This document shows positions 16,925 through 27,088 of a stretch of 30,173 nt of DNA, piece by piece. The notes under the pieces were generated by a model that saw only the letters and a list, made by a program, of their open reading frames with translations, ran no database searches and was not told where the DNA came from. Origin of the DNA: an uncultured Prochlorococcus sp. (lineage in GTDB: Bacteria > Cyanobacteriota > Cyanobacteriia > PCC-6307 > Cyanobiaceae). Both the position numbers and the translations under genes were made by a program. Location: the NCBI GenBank assembly GCA_902600395.1, contig CACKJL010000004.1, forward strand, positions 1 through 30,173, given 5' to 3'. Within the stretch, counting starts at the first letter, position 1; the number at the start of each line of letters is the position of its first letter.

Positions 16925-18628
16925 TTAATTTAAATAATATATATTTAAAGATTTTTTCGCTCTTGTAACAGCAGTATAAAATAACCTTCTTTCAAAATTA
17001 TCTCTGCAAAAGATATTTTGATTATGTTTTTTTTCTTTTACTGCATATTGATTTCTTCTATAATTTTGGGACCACAAAATGTTTACTTTTTCAGATTCAC
17101 TTCCTTGAGATTTATGAATAGTAATAGCTATTGCTGGTACAACATTTTCTAAATTGGATGGATCAATTAATGCGACAATTTCTTCGTTATTATCATTAAA
17201 TTTTCTAAAAAGATATTTTCTTTTATTTTTTGAACCTATAATTACTCCGATATCCCCATTTGACAATCCAAGTTCATTATTATTTTTTGTACACATGATC
17301 GGAACACCCTCTTTAAGAGTTTTAAGTTCATAGGGTTTTTTTTGACCAAAAACAATTTCATTCAAATATTCAACACTCCATATTCCGGAATTTTTTTCAC
17401 ATAAAATCAAGTGACTTTGTAAATCCAGAAATATCTTATCTACTAAATCTTTTTCATTATGCAATAAATTATCAATACTCTCATCAAATATATATTTTTT
17501 TTTGCTTAAATTTGCAGTTGAAATATTTAATTGTTTTAGATGACTTGTAATCGAAAATAATAGCTCTTTTGGAATATCTTTTTCTCTACTCTTTAAAATT
17601 GTAATTTCTTTTGAATTATTATCTTTTTCTAATTCTTTTATCTTTTGATTAAGTAAAGAAAAATCATTATTAAATATTAAACTACTAATTAATGCTATAT
17701 CTCCAATATTTCTATAAGTTTTTTCTAAATTTACTACACAAGATTTAATTGAACTATTATCGGAATACTCAAACAAATAATTCCATATAGAACAGTTATT
17801 TACTGGAGATAATTGATTTTTATCTCCAACTAAAATAATTTTACAGTCCTTTGCTAGCAAATTTAAAACTGATTCAATCAAATCGATATTAACCATAGAC
17901 ATTTCATCAATTATGAAAATATCAAGCTCTTTTAGTTTAAATTTCAACTTAAGAGATTTATTTTGAGAATTTAAAATCCATCTATGCAAAGTTTGAAATT
18001 CTATTTGTTCTAGAAATTTGCTAAAGGGAATATTTTTTTTATAATTAAGAGCTTCTTTTAAACGAGCTGTAGCTTTACCAGTTGGAGCAGACAAGCCAAT
18101 ATTTAAAAAGTTATTAATTTGAAGTAGTTCTAGTATTAACTTTATTATTAAAGTTGTTTTACCCGTACCTGGTCCTCCTTGAAGGAAAACTAAGTTTGAA
18201 TATTTAAATATATTTTTAATTTGATCAATTTTATTATCATCTTTATAAATTATTGAGTTCATTAAATTATCGGTATCTATTTTTTTTAGAAATAAATTAA
18301 TAACTCTTTCTATCTTTTTTGACCATTTTGATAAGGATAATTTTCTATTTACTAATAAGAATGGAGAATGCAGGGAACCAATCAAACCTATATTTTTTAG
18401 AACATCTATATGTTTATTTGGCCAACCATCTTCTAATAATTCAAAGATTATTAAACTATTATCAACATCAATAATAGTTTCACCATTTTTTTCAAACTCT
18501 AATAAAATTCTTATTACATCTTTTACGAAATTTCCATATTTTCTTTCACTAAATTTGAAAATACCTAAGATTAAATTAAATATATGATCGTATTGGAACT
18601 TTTCAATATCTTTAGTTGTATTAGTCAT
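16925..18628 (-). CDS. recD: exonuclease V alpha subunit RecD
   Basis: Superfamily 1B 5'-3' helicase of 567 residues, the fast motor of RecBCD. After an N-terminal domain, Walker A is LQGGPGTGKTTLI (about residue 153), followed by GLSAPTGKATARLKEA, Walker B FIIDEMSMV (about residue 241), GDKNQLSPV, and the C-terminal motifs ITIHKSQGSE and YTAVTRAKKSL. All ATPase motifs are intact. It starts 1 base after the recB stop, so the two are translationally coupled. With recC and recB upstream, the complex is complete: it resects double-strand breaks and loads RecA, and it also degrades foreign linear DNA. The gene is very A+T-rich, as are recB and recC. Confidence 0.95.
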   Translation of the reverse strand: MTNTTKDIEKFQYDHIFNLILGIFKFSERKYGNFVKDVIRILLEFEKNGETIIDVDNSLIIFELLEDGWPNKHIDVLKNIGLIGSLHSPFLLVNRKLSLSKWSKKIERVINLFLKKIDTDNLMNSIIYKDDNKIDQIKNIFKYSNLVFLQGGPGTGKTTLIIKLILELLQINNFLNIGLSAPTGKATARLKEALNYKKNIPFSKFLEQIEFQTLHRWILNSQNKSLKLKFKLKELDIFIIDEMSMVNIDLIESVLNLLAKDCKIILVGDKNQLSPVNNCSIWNYLFEYSDNSSIKSCVVNLEKTYRNIGDIALISSLIFNNDFSLLNQKIKELEKDNNSKEITILKSREKDIPKELLFSITSHLKQLNISTANLSKKKYIFDESIDNLLHNEKDLVDKIFLDLQSHLILCEKNSGIWSVEYLNEIVFGQKKPYELKTLKEGVPIMCTKNNNELGLSNGDIGVIIGSKNKRKYLFRKFNDNNEEIVALIDPSNLENVVPAIAITIHKSQGSESEKVNILWSQNYRRNQYAVKEKKHNQNIFCRDNFERRLFYTAVTRAKKSLNIYYLN

Positions 18629-18629
18629 T

Positions 18630-21600
18630 CTAAAAAAGGTTATCTAAATAATTAATTCTTTTTAAAGGTGCTTTACTAATAAAAATACCTGGAGATATAT
18701 CTTCAGACTTAGATTTTTCAAATAATTCAAAATCTGGCAATCCCTTTAAAAACAAATAAATATATCCTCCTAGATGTTTATGTGGTTGATAATTTTTAAG
18801 TCGCCACTTTAATAATCTATGCAATGCTAATAAATAAAGATGAGATTGCAATGGATAATGATGTTTAATCATTTCATTTCTCATATTTTCATAGTTATAG
18901 TTTCTTGGTAAACAATCACTATTATCATTACCAGAAATCAAATTACTTTTCCAATCAATTACCCACCATTTACTATCTTCTAATTTATTTCCTACAGGGA
19001 AAACACAATCAATACATCCTGAATGAAAGCCTTTATTCATAATTTGAAGATCATTTATTTTATTTGCATATTCTTCACCAAATTCATATTCCTGATCTAA
19101 AAAAAAGCAATTTGATATATCTTTAGAATTAATATTTCTACCTTTATAAGATAGGGTTAAATCATATTTGAGTTCCTTAATTAAGTATTCATTTGGAATA
19201 TCAACTAGTTTCTTATTTTGTAATTCTCTTCCTAAAGATATATTTATGATTCTTAAAATCGCATCTTTTACTTTAAAAGCCAAAGAAGTATCGATTTGAT
19301 GAAAGTTCAATTCCTCAATAATTAAATCAATTAATTCTTGATTATTATCGTTTCTAAATTCAAATCTTTCTATTATTTTGTGCAGGCAAGTCCCAGCAAT
19401 AGTTCCTTTTGGGAATTCACTTAAAGGATTTGGATAAGAAAAATAATTAGGATAATTCTTTGAATTCTTAAAATTAGAATCTTTGATAATTGATATATTA
19501 TCTTCATAATCCTTATATTGATTAATGACTGCATCAATATTTTTATCTTTACGTATCCAAGAAGAATAACTTGAATAAGAAATAAATTGATCAGAATTAC
19601 TTACATTAGATATTTTTGTATTAACGTTATCGAGTTTCCAAAGATTATTATTCAATCGGTTGGTTTGGAACTTAGAAAAAATTTCTTTTATTTTCTCTTT
19701 TTCTATGTTGACTTCAAAAGTAGACTTATAAATATTGATATTTTCCAAATTATTAAGTAAATCATTATTTAAAATATTATTTTTATCCTCTAAATCATTA
19801 AAAACAATCAGTTTATATTTACTCCTTGTAAGTGCTACATAAATTAACCTCTCACTCTCTTTAAATAAATCTTCTTCTTCTAATAATTTAAATTTTTCAA
19901 CCTTCGCGTAATTATTAGAAATATTAAGATATATATTTCTATCAATAATTGATTTCCAAAGGGGTCCTTTAATTTTATTTGACTTATTTGAAATAATTGA
20001 GAGATATGGACATAAGACTATTTCAAATTCTAGGCCCTTACTACTATGAATGGTATAAAGATTTATTCCATTTTGAAGATTATAATCTTTCGTAAAAAAA
20101 TCTTCTCCAGTAGAAATTCTTAAAATATGATCTAACTGATTTTTATACCAGTTGAAGACTATATTGAGATCAAAATTATTATTTACTAATTCTATTTCAA
20201 CAATTTCTGAAAGTTGAAATAAATTTGAATTTAAATCTGAATCTTGAATAATCGATGTTGACTTGTAATTTATAAGTAGTTCATTAACAATGTTTAAAAA
20301 ACCTTTTTCTCTTAGTTCTTGGGACCAAGTAATGCATTTATTAATTAAGATTTCTAAATTATTACTAATTCCATTATCAAGTAAATCTTCTAATTTTATT
20401 TCTATAAACTTTGAAGTAGCAAGCAAAGTTATATTTTTAAAAGACCTCGGATTTAATAAACATTCAATGAATAAAAATAGTAGAGAACTTGCTTCTGTAT
20501 CAAAAATATTTTGTTTATTTTGAATCTTGCATGGGAGGTTAAACTCATTTAATTTTTTTTTAAAACCTAAGCTTTGCGAATTATTTAATGAAAGAATCGC
20601 AATTTTATTAATATCAATTTCTTTATTATTTAAAATAAAGTTAACTATGTAATGAGTTACAAGATCCTCTATATCGGTCTCTTTTTTTGAAAATTCTACA
20701 ATTTCAAATACATCCTTAAATTTAAATTCAGGATTAATATTTTCATTAATTCTTGAGGTTAATTTACTATAGTTTAGTTTTGTTTGTTTAAGTCCATTCA
20801 TATAAAGTTTATTAAGAACATCGATTAACTTTTTTGTGGATCTATAGTTATCTGTAAGACTAAAAACTTCGATTGCATTAGATCTTGCATCTAAGTAAGT
20901 TTCGATATCTCCACCTCTAAATTTGTAAATCGCTTGTTTTGGATCACCTACACAAAGTAAAAAATGATTTTTTGTATTAAAGAACTTTTTTATTAAATTC
21001 CACTGAGTAATATCTGTATCTTGGAACTCATCAACTAAGACACATTTAAATCTTTTTTGAATTTTAGAAAGAGTATTACTATTACTAATTTCCGAATCTA
21101 GAAATGTATTTTCTACAGTCTTTATAAGATCATTGAAGTTTAGAATAGAAAAACTTTTCTTTAATTCAATTAATTTTATATAAGCTAATTGGGTAAATAT
21201 TCTTACAAATTCAGTAAAGAAACCTTCTTTTATTTTATAAATTTTATCCTGTAATAAATTAAATTTAGTAAAATCTAATTTTAGATTATGTTTTTTAATT
21301 TCTTTAGATATATTTTCAATATAAAAATATTTAGATAAAAGATCATCCTTAGAAATATCATATATAAAATCAATAACATTTTTAGAATTAAGCCTTTTGT
21401 TAATCTCTTCAATCCAACAATTTATTTGATTAAACTTATCATCTCTTGGTTTTGCAGCATATATTTGACTTTTTCCACCACTTTCCTTAATTAATTTTCC
21501 CAACTCTACGAGTTGTAAAAATAATTCCTTACCTTTCTTATTCCATTCAAAACAAAACTCGTTCCAATTTAAATAAAAAAATTCTTTAAAATAATTATTT

Positions 21601-22256
21601 AAATCACTAATCTTATATTTATTATTTATTTGAAATTTACAGATATTTTCTTGATCTATATTTTTTAAAATTTCTACAAAAAATGACTTATTGATCCTAC
21701 TTCCAAATCTAGAACTTATTTTTTTTTTGGTGACTGCTAAAATAAGCTCATGATTAAGATTCAGAAAATCATCAATCCACAAATTATCTATTACATCTTT
21801 ATACAAATTATCAATATTATTCTCAATATATGGATCTTGAGTTACACCTATTTCAATACTATATTCATCAATAATATTATTACAAAAAGCATGAAAAGTA
21901 ATTACTTTTAACTTATAGAATTGATTTATAAAATTATCAATTTCGGAAATTATTTTTTCCTTTGATTTATCTTTATCCTTAAAATTAAGATACCAATCCT
22001 TAAGAGTATTATCTATCTTACTTTCATGATGACTTTGCAAATATAGTTTTAAATTATGAAATCTCGATAGTATTTTATCTCTTAATTCATAACAAGTATT
22101 TTTTGTAAAACTTAGCAAGAGTATCTCATCTGGTTTAACTTTTTTCTCCAAAACATTTCTTAAAACTATGTGAGCCAAAGTAAAACTTTTGCCAGTTCCT
22201 GCACTTGCTTCTATTAATTTAAATTTATTATCTAATTTAATTTGATTAATATCCAT
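18630..22256 (-). CDS. recB: exonuclease V beta subunit RecB
   Basis: RecB of 1208 residues: a UvrD-type 3'-5' helicase joined to the single nuclease of RecBCD. The helicase has Walker A ASAGTGKSFTLAHI (about residues 17-27), VLVDEFQDTD (about 405), GDPKQAIYKFRGGD, TIHSSKGLEF and YVALTRSKYKL. The nuclease domain near the C-terminus has His in CLHKIIERF (a metal ligand position), Asp in GCIDCVF (about 1082) and DWK in WWVIDWKSN (about 1100), so it should be active. It starts 12 bases after the ICMT-like gene and is followed at once by recD. The length is typical. Many Asn, Ile and Lys codons reflect the low G+C. Confidence 0.96.
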   Translation of the reverse strand: MDINQIKLDNKFKLIEASAGTGKSFTLAHIVLRNVLEKKVKPDEILLLSFTKNTCYELRDKILSRFHNLKLYLQSHHESKIDNTLKDWYLNFKDKDKSKEKIISEIDNFINQFYKLKVITFHAFCNNIIDEYSIEIGVTQDPYIENNIDNLYKDVIDNLWIDDFLNLNHELILAVTKKKISSRFGSRINKSFFVEILKNIDQENICKFQINNKYKISDLNNYFKEFFYLNWNEFCFEWNKKGKELFLQLVELGKLIKESGGKSQIYAAKPRDDKFNQINCWIEEINKRLNSKNVIDFIYDISKDDLLSKYFYIENISKEIKKHNLKLDFTKFNLLQDKIYKIKEGFFTEFVRIFTQLAYIKLIELKKSFSILNFNDLIKTVENTFLDSEISNSNTLSKIQKRFKCVLVDEFQDTDITQWNLIKKFFNTKNHFLLCVGDPKQAIYKFRGGDIETYLDARSNAIEVFSLTDNYRSTKKLIDVLNKLYMNGLKQTKLNYSKLTSRINENINPEFKFKDVFEIVEFSKKETDIEDLVTHYIVNFILNNKEIDINKIAILSLNNSQSLGFKKKLNEFNLPCKIQNKQNIFDTEASSLLFLFIECLLNPRSFKNITLLATSKFIEIKLEDLLDNGISNNLEILINKCITWSQELREKGFLNIVNELLINYKSTSIIQDSDLNSNLFQLSEIVEIELVNNNFDLNIVFNWYKNQLDHILRISTGEDFFTKDYNLQNGINLYTIHSSKGLEFEIVLCPYLSIISNKSNKIKGPLWKSIIDRNIYLNISNNYAKVEKFKLLEEEDLFKESERLIYVALTRSKYKLIVFNDLEDKNNILNNDLLNNLENINIYKSTFEVNIEKEKIKEIFSKFQTNRLNNNLWKLDNVNTKISNVSNSDQFISYSSYSSWIRKDKNIDAVINQYKDYEDNISIIKDSNFKNSKNYPNYFSYPNPLSEFPKGTIAGTCLHKIIERFEFRNDNNQELIDLIIEELNFHQIDTSLAFKVKDAILRIINISLGRELQNKKLVDIPNEYLIKELKYDLTLSYKGRNINSKDISNCFFLDQEYEFGEEYANKINDLQIMNKGFHSGCIDCVFPVGNKLEDSKWWVIDWKSNLISGNDNSDCLPRNYNYENMRNEMIKHHYPLQSHLYLLALHRLLKWRLKNYQPHKHLGGYIYLFLKGLPDFELFEKSKSEDISPGIFISKAPLKRINYLDNLF

Positions 22257-22268
22257 ATCTTTATTAAA

Positions 22269-22742
22269 TTAATACTTGACCTCATTTTTATAAATTAAGT
22301 AATTCTTAAATTTATTTTTTAAATATTTCTCCTCTAAGGCTATCTTAAATTTAATTAATAAACTTAAACTTGTTGATAGAAATAAATAATATAAAGATAA
22401 CTTTGTTATGAAAACGCCAAAGGAAATAAATATTAAAGAATAGTACATTGGATGACGCGTAAATCGATAAGTACCTTTTGTTACAAGATTGCTATTATTT
22501 ATAGGTCTTGGGAAAGGGGATAAATTTCTTCCCAAGTCTTTAATTGCAAATAACAATATTATGAAAGCAATTATGATAATTAAAAAACCCACAGAATAAG
22601 AAAAAGGAGTCACTTTAATTATTTGTTTTTCTGGAATCAATTCCCATTTAAAAAAATGAAGAGTAATAATAAAAAACTGTAAAAAAACAAGGATTATTTC
22701 ATATGCAGCTTTAAAAAAAATTTTTAAACGAAATTTAGTCAT
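22269..22742 (-). CDS. ICMT/PEMT-like membrane methyltransferase
   Basis: A 157-residue integral membrane protein with about four hydrophobic segments. The cofactor-binding signature RFTRHPMYYSLIF near residue 95 and the C-terminal EEKYLKNKF followed by NYLIYKNEVKY match the isoprenylcysteine carboxyl methyltransferase / phospholipid methyltransferase (PEMT, NnrU-like) superfamily. The methyl donor would be S-adenosylmethionine; the substrate is not predictable, and bacterial members may methylate small lipophilic compounds or isoprenoids. Its place is odd: it sits between recC and recB, with 3 bases after recC and 12 before recB, and must be co-transcribed with them. A role in recombination is not expected. 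Confidence 0.85.
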   Translation of the reverse strand: MTKFRLKIFFKAAYEIILVFLQFFIITLHFFKWELIPEKQIIKVTPFSYSVGFLIIIIAFIILLFAIKDLGRNLSPFPRPINNSNLVTKGTYRFTRHPMYYSLIFISFGVFITKLSLYYLFLSTSLSLLIKFKIALEEKYLKNKFKNYLIYKNEVKY

Positions 22743-22745
22743 TAT

Positions 22746-25700
22746 TTATTTCTTTAATGCTTCAATAAGAGGACCATAGAATCTGCATGATAATTGATCA
22801 AAATTATTATTTCCCAGAAAAAAGTCTGGTTGTTTTTTATATCCAAAACATAATCTCATTTCGATATTATCTCTTTCTCCTTTAGCAAAAGTTTTATTAC
22901 CAATCCATCTATCGGTAAAAGCTTTTTTCTGATTTTTTGATTTAATTTTTGCTTCTACATATTTATAAGCACTTTCTGGAGGGAGAGGAAAACATGTTTC
23001 TGAATAATTTTTAAATATATTTATGTATTCCTCCAAAATTAAATTTGATTCCATTGTTCCCGGTGATTGAATAATTTGAGATTTATAATTATTTTCTGTT
23101 CTAAAAATTACTTCAGTCTTTTTTATATTCTTATTTAAAGAAGAAATGAAGAGTAGTTTTATCCAAGCCTCTGCCAAACGACTTAAACTTAGTTTCGCAT
23201 GAATCAATTCTATTACGGTGTCATCAGCTATGAAATATTCTTCTTTATTTGCATTTGATTTAGCATAAATTCTAATTATCTTATTATGTTTAATCAAACT
23301 TTTAGATAGACTTTCTAATAAATCTTTGATTTCTTTTTCTTTTATAAAAATACTATTATTAGGGATAATAATCCCATTCTCAACCAATTGATCATTTATG
23401 TTCAATTTTTTTAAATCATCAATAATATTATGATTATCAATCTCTAACTCCTGGATTATTTTTGTAATTAGTTGCGACTTCTGCAGATTACTTACATACT
23501 CCTCATCTGGATGATGAATAAATATTTCCTTGGGAGAAATATTTTTTTTATTTAACCAATATTTTTGTGGAGTCTTGAAAAAATAAATCAGTTCTGATAA
23601 TTTGTAATTTTTAATATCAGATTTTTTTTCAATCCAATCTATATCTTCTACTAAAGAATAATTACTTTTAATTAATTTAGAACTATTAATATCATTTGTT
23701 TCTTTTTTATTTAAATCAGGATATTTTATTATTTGTACTCTTTTGCCTTGTTTTAAACAATTATCAAAAAAAGAAATTAACTGTTTTATAGGAAAAGAAA
23801 CATCTAATTTTTTATTGTTTTTGTCATTCTTTACCCAAGAAACTATAAATTTATCTCTACAAGAAATTAACAACTCAAGAAATAAATATTTCTCTCTTTC
23901 AAAAACTGATGGGTCGCCCAGATGATATTTATTATTTAATAAATTAATATTTTCGTTGTTTGATAATTTTGGATAATAAACACTATTCATATCTATTAAG
24001 AAGATGACCTTATGTGGAATGTGCCTTGCATTCTCAATATCACTTATAAGGATCTTGTTGATACGTGATTTGCTTTTATATTTAGCTTCATTTATAAAAG
24101 AAATTAATATCTCTCTAAAAACATTTAACAAAATAAGATCATCAGGTATTAAAGGTATTGAGTGATTATCAAGAATTCTATTTATTTCACTTATTTCTAA
24201 ATTAAAATTTTCATTAGAATCAGCAATACTTTTCAATACAAACTTTATCTTTTCAATCCAACTTGAGTAAGAAAAAGATCCTCTTAGCAAATTAATATAT
24301 TTTTTAAGCTCAAGTAATAATTTAACCCATTTATTCAAATCCAAACTTATATTTTTCAAACTAAATGGTCTTAAATTAAGATTACTTAAATTTTCTCCTT
24401 TATCATAAATTAATCCTAAAGTAATTCTTTTTATGCACCATTCAAGAGTATTTTTTTCTTCCCCTAATCTTTCATTAGCATCTAATCCCCAATGAAAACC
24501 AACTTTTGTAAGTAAGAAAATAATTTCATTCTTCTCAGTAATATCAAAATCAAAAATGTTCTGAGTTACTTTTTTAGAAAGAAAATAATCTATTTTTTCA
24601 AGTGTAATTTTCTCATTTGCTATTTCAGTGATGTCAATTAAAAATTTATAAATGTCTGGAGAATCATAATTATCATCATCAATAAAAAAATAGGGTATTT
24701 TTTCACCATTAATTAACTCATTATTGAAGATATACTTTAGATAAGGTTTGATTTGCTTAGTTTGTGGAGATAAAATAGCAATATCACTATATTTAATACT
24801 CTCGCAAGAATTTATTATTTCTATAATCTTATTTCTTATATATTCTAATTGACTATTCTGATTAAAATGCTCACAAAGTAATATTGAATCATCCCTTTCA
24901 TTCACGATAAAATCATTGCCATTATTATCAATTAGTCTTTTTTGTATTTGATTAAGAAGAGGAATATCTTTCTTCTCATGAAAATTAGTTGTTGGATCAA
25001 TATATATTAAATTATTTTTTAAATTTATATCTTCTTTATAAATATTTTCCTCAATTAATTTTTGAAAGTTTGCTCCAAATTTACCAAATATTTTCTCTAT
25101 ATTTGTATTGTTTAAATTCAATTTACTTTTTAAATTATCAAATTCCAACTCACCTTCAAGAAAATTTATTCTATTCCATAAATCATCTCCTGCAGATAAC
25201 AAATATAAATTTACCTTAGTGAATTTTGAAAGTTCTGAATAAAAGTTAATATGTAGTTTAGATAAGTTATTATCGGAAATAATATAAATTTGATTTGGTA
25301 ATCGATATTGAACTTTTTTAACTTTTATTAAATGATTTATAAATTTAATCATATATAAACATGAAGGCTTTTCAGATATCTTTTTCTCTAATAATTTATA
25401 TAAAATAGGCTGCCAAAATTGATCTGAATTTAAATTCTTAAATAGATTAAGTGAATTAATTTCATGTCTATTCCATTCAGCAATCATTTCAGGTCTAAAA
25501 ATTAGATAATCAATGAAATTGTTCGCGATCTTTTTTGTAAGGTTATAAAGGTCTCCATCAATTGTTTTTTCATTATCCAAATATTTATTAATCCAATTTT
25601 TAAGCGGAAATGATTCTTTAAAGCTATTTAATTCTTCTAATGAATCAATAATGCCCCATTTAATCGACTCAAAATTCCATAAACCCATATCAATTCCAGG

Positions 25701-25928
25701 GAAAAAATTTGTCAATAATGATTCCGTGAAATTTGATATTGTTTTAAATTCATAAAGAGCACTTATTTTGTTTTTTATAGTTATTTGTTCACTTAACCAC
25801 TTCCCCAAATAATAATTAGGAACAGCTATTTCTAAATTATCAGTTACAAGAGGAGGACATATTTTTAATTCTTCTGCCAAGAGCTCACTAATCACTTCAA
25901 TTTTGTTTGACTTATATAGATTGAGCAA
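22746..25928 (-). CDS. recC: exonuclease V gamma subunit RecC
   Basis: RecC of 1060 residues, the subunit that holds the split strands and scans for Chi in RecBCD. As in the family, the helicase folds lack working Walker motifs. Family signs include the N-terminal LAVPNYYLGKWLSEQITI-like stretch (here IAVPNYYLGKWLSEQI), SAGDDLW, AILSPQTKQIKPYL, the central KVIFLIDMN and the C-terminal domain with FTDRWIGNKTFAKGERDN. It lies 17 bases after ycf54 and 3 bases before the ICMT-like gene. Chi-recognition residues cannot be judged by eye. Sequence drift is high in this subunit, but position next to recB and recD settles the call. Confidence 0.93.
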   Translation of the reverse strand: MLNLYKSNKIEVISELLAEELKICPPLVTDNLEIAVPNYYLGKWLSEQITIKNKISALYEFKTISNFTESLLTNFFPGIDMGLWNFESIKWGIIDSLEELNSFKESFPLKNWINKYLDNEKTIDGDLYNLTKKIANNFIDYLIFRPEMIAEWNRHEINSLNLFKNLNSDQFWQPILYKLLEKKISEKPSCLYMIKFINHLIKVKKVQYRLPNQIYIISDNNLSKLHINFYSELSKFTKVNLYLLSAGDDLWNRINFLEGELEFDNLKSKLNLNNTNIEKIFGKFGANFQKLIEENIYKEDINLKNNLIYIDPTTNFHEKKDIPLLNQIQKRLIDNNGNDFIVNERDDSILLCEHFNQNSQLEYIRNKIIEIINSCESIKYSDIAILSPQTKQIKPYLKYIFNNELINGEKIPYFFIDDDNYDSPDIYKFLIDITEIANEKITLEKIDYFLSKKVTQNIFDFDITEKNEIIFLLTKVGFHWGLDANERLGEEKNTLEWCIKRITLGLIYDKGENLSNLNLRPFSLKNISLDLNKWVKLLLELKKYINLLRGSFSYSSWIEKIKFVLKSIADSNENFNLEISEINRILDNHSIPLIPDDLILLNVFREILISFINEAKYKSKSRINKILISDIENARHIPHKVIFLIDMNSVYYPKLSNNENINLLNNKYHLGDPSVFEREKYLFLELLISCRDKFIVSWVKNDKNNKKLDVSFPIKQLISFFDNCLKQGKRVQIIKYPDLNKKETNDINSSKLIKSNYSLVEDIDWIEKKSDIKNYKLSELIYFFKTPQKYWLNKKNISPKEIFIHHPDEEYVSNLQKSQLITKIIQELEIDNHNIIDDLKKLNINDQLVENGIIIPNNSIFIKEKEIKDLLESLSKSLIKHNKIIRIYAKSNANKEEYFIADDTVIELIHAKLSLSRLAEAWIKLLFISSLNKNIKKTEVIFRTENNYKSQIIQSPGTMESNLILEEYINIFKNYSETCFPLPPESAYKYVEAKIKSKNQKKAFTDRWIGNKTFAKGERDNIEMRLCFGYKKQPDFFLGNNNFDQLSCRFYGPLIEALKK

Positions 25929-25945
25929 TTTACTGGTTGGTTATA

Positions 25946-26263
25946 TTACTCAACTTTAAATGGATCAGTTATTTCTGCATTAGGAAATTCGAATTCACCA
26001 ACAGCCACAAACTCTAAACGCAGCTTTAAGAAAGTTATAAATTTTTTATCTGTCGATAAAATAGCTGCTGGAGGTGATGGAATTTTTCCTTTTAGATCAA
26101 CAAATTGGGTGGTTTGCAAAAATGATGGATTTTTTAAAAGCCAAAAATCTTTTTCTTTATTATTTTCTTTATAGTTTCTCATCCTCTCTTTCAAAATCTC
26201 CTCAATTGGTTCTTCAACAGTTAAGAACTTTTCACTTGCCGCAACGAAAAAATATGTTGTCAT
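25946..26263 (-). CDS. ycf54: Ycf54, accessory factor of the chlorophyll cyclase
   Basis: A protein of 105 residues matching the Ycf54 (DUF2488) family: it starts MTTYFFVAASEKFLTVEEP, continues with ILKERMRNY and KDFWLLKNPSFL, and has the conserved FITFLKLRLEFVAVGEFE segment. Ycf54 is required for stability and activity of the Mg-protoporphyrin IX monomethyl ester oxidative cyclase (AcsF/CycI), which forms the fifth ring of chlorophyll. It works at the thylakoid or inner membrane in a complex. It follows pdxJ by 8 bases and precedes recC by 17. The family is limited to cyanobacteria, algae and plants, so it marks the organism as phototrophic. Confidence 0.95.
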   Translation of the reverse strand: MTTYFFVAASEKFLTVEEPIEEILKERMRNYKENNKEKDFWLLKNPSFLQTTQFVDLKGKIPSPPAAILSTDKKFITFLKLRLEFVAVGEFEFPNAEITDPFKVE

Positions 26264-26271
26264 TTTGAAAT

Positions 26272-26988
26272 TTAAATTAGTGTAATAAGGGACTTCATTT
26301 CACGTACAGACTTTTCTAATCCTATCGCTAAAGCCCTTGCAACAATACTATGACCTATGTTTAGCTCGTTCATATTGTTAATTGATGCAATTTTTTTAAC
26401 ATTATTATAGTTAAGGCCATGACCAGCATTAACAACTAATCCAAGGTCATTTGCTAAATGTGTAGACTCTATAATCCTTTGGAGCTCTTTATATTGTTCA
26501 GATCCCGATAGTTCAGCATATTTTCCAGTATGTAATTCTATAAAATCAAACCCTATTTCTTTTGAATAATTTATCTGTTCGCCAAGAGGATCAATAAATG
26601 CACTTACTTCTATATTTGAATCCTTTAAATTCCCAACAGCCTTCTTAAGGTATTGCACATTACTTTTTAAATCCAACCCGCCTTCAGTAGTAACTTCCTC
26701 TCTTTTCTCGGGTACAAGCGTTACATAATCGGGAAGAATTTTTTTGGCAATTTCTAACATTTCTTCTGTAGCAGCCATCTCTAAATTGAGTTTTGTTTTT
26801 ATAGTCTCTTTCAGAAGGAATACGTCCCTGTCTTGTATATGTCTTCTATCTTCTCTTAGATGCACTGTTATGGAATCTGCCCCTCCTAATTCAGCTAAAA
26901 AAGCAAATTGCACAGGGTCAGGCTCGACAGTTTTCCTTGCTTGCCTTACATTTGCAATATGATCAATATTTACTCCTAAAGTAGCCAT
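26272..26988 (-). CDS. pdxJ: pyridoxine 5'-phosphate synthase
   Basis: TIM-barrel enzyme of 238 residues that condenses 1-deoxyxylulose 5-phosphate with 3-amino-2-oxopropyl phosphate in the DXP-dependent route to vitamin B6. Conserved segments appear in order: GVNIDHIANVRQAR, the catalytic His in HLREDRRHI, Glu in NLEMA, LVPEKREEVTTEGG, and the late His in VNAGHGLNY. The start ATALGV-type N-terminus (MATLGVNIDH) is usual. It is the first gene of the long minus-strand run, divergent from plsC across 100 bases, so the promoter for pdxJ-ycf54-recC-recB-recD probably lies there. I could not pick a convincing one. Confidence 0.97.
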   Translation of the reverse strand: MATLGVNIDHIANVRQARKTVEPDPVQFAFLAELGGADSITVHLREDRRHIQDRDVFLLKETIKTKLNLEMAATEEMLEIAKKILPDYVTLVPEKREEVTTEGGLDLKSNVQYLKKAVGNLKDSNIEVSAFIDPLGEQINYSKEIGFDFIELHTGKYAELSGSEQYKELQRIIESTHLANDLGLVVNAGHGLNYNNVKKIASINNMNELNIGHSIVARALAIGLEKSVREMKSLITLI

Positions 26989-27088
26989 AATTTTGAAAAT
27001 CTAAGTTTCTGGACAATCTAGTAACCGCCCAATAATAGCTAATAAAAAAAGGCAAACACTTAAATTATTAATATATAGTAAATAGAAC

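Noticed and set aside
16630..26000. The very A+T-rich recBCD region as recently acquired foreign DNA
   Set aside because: Low G+C is normal for the organism and strongest in long, weakly constrained genes; no mobility genes, repeats or tRNA borders are present.
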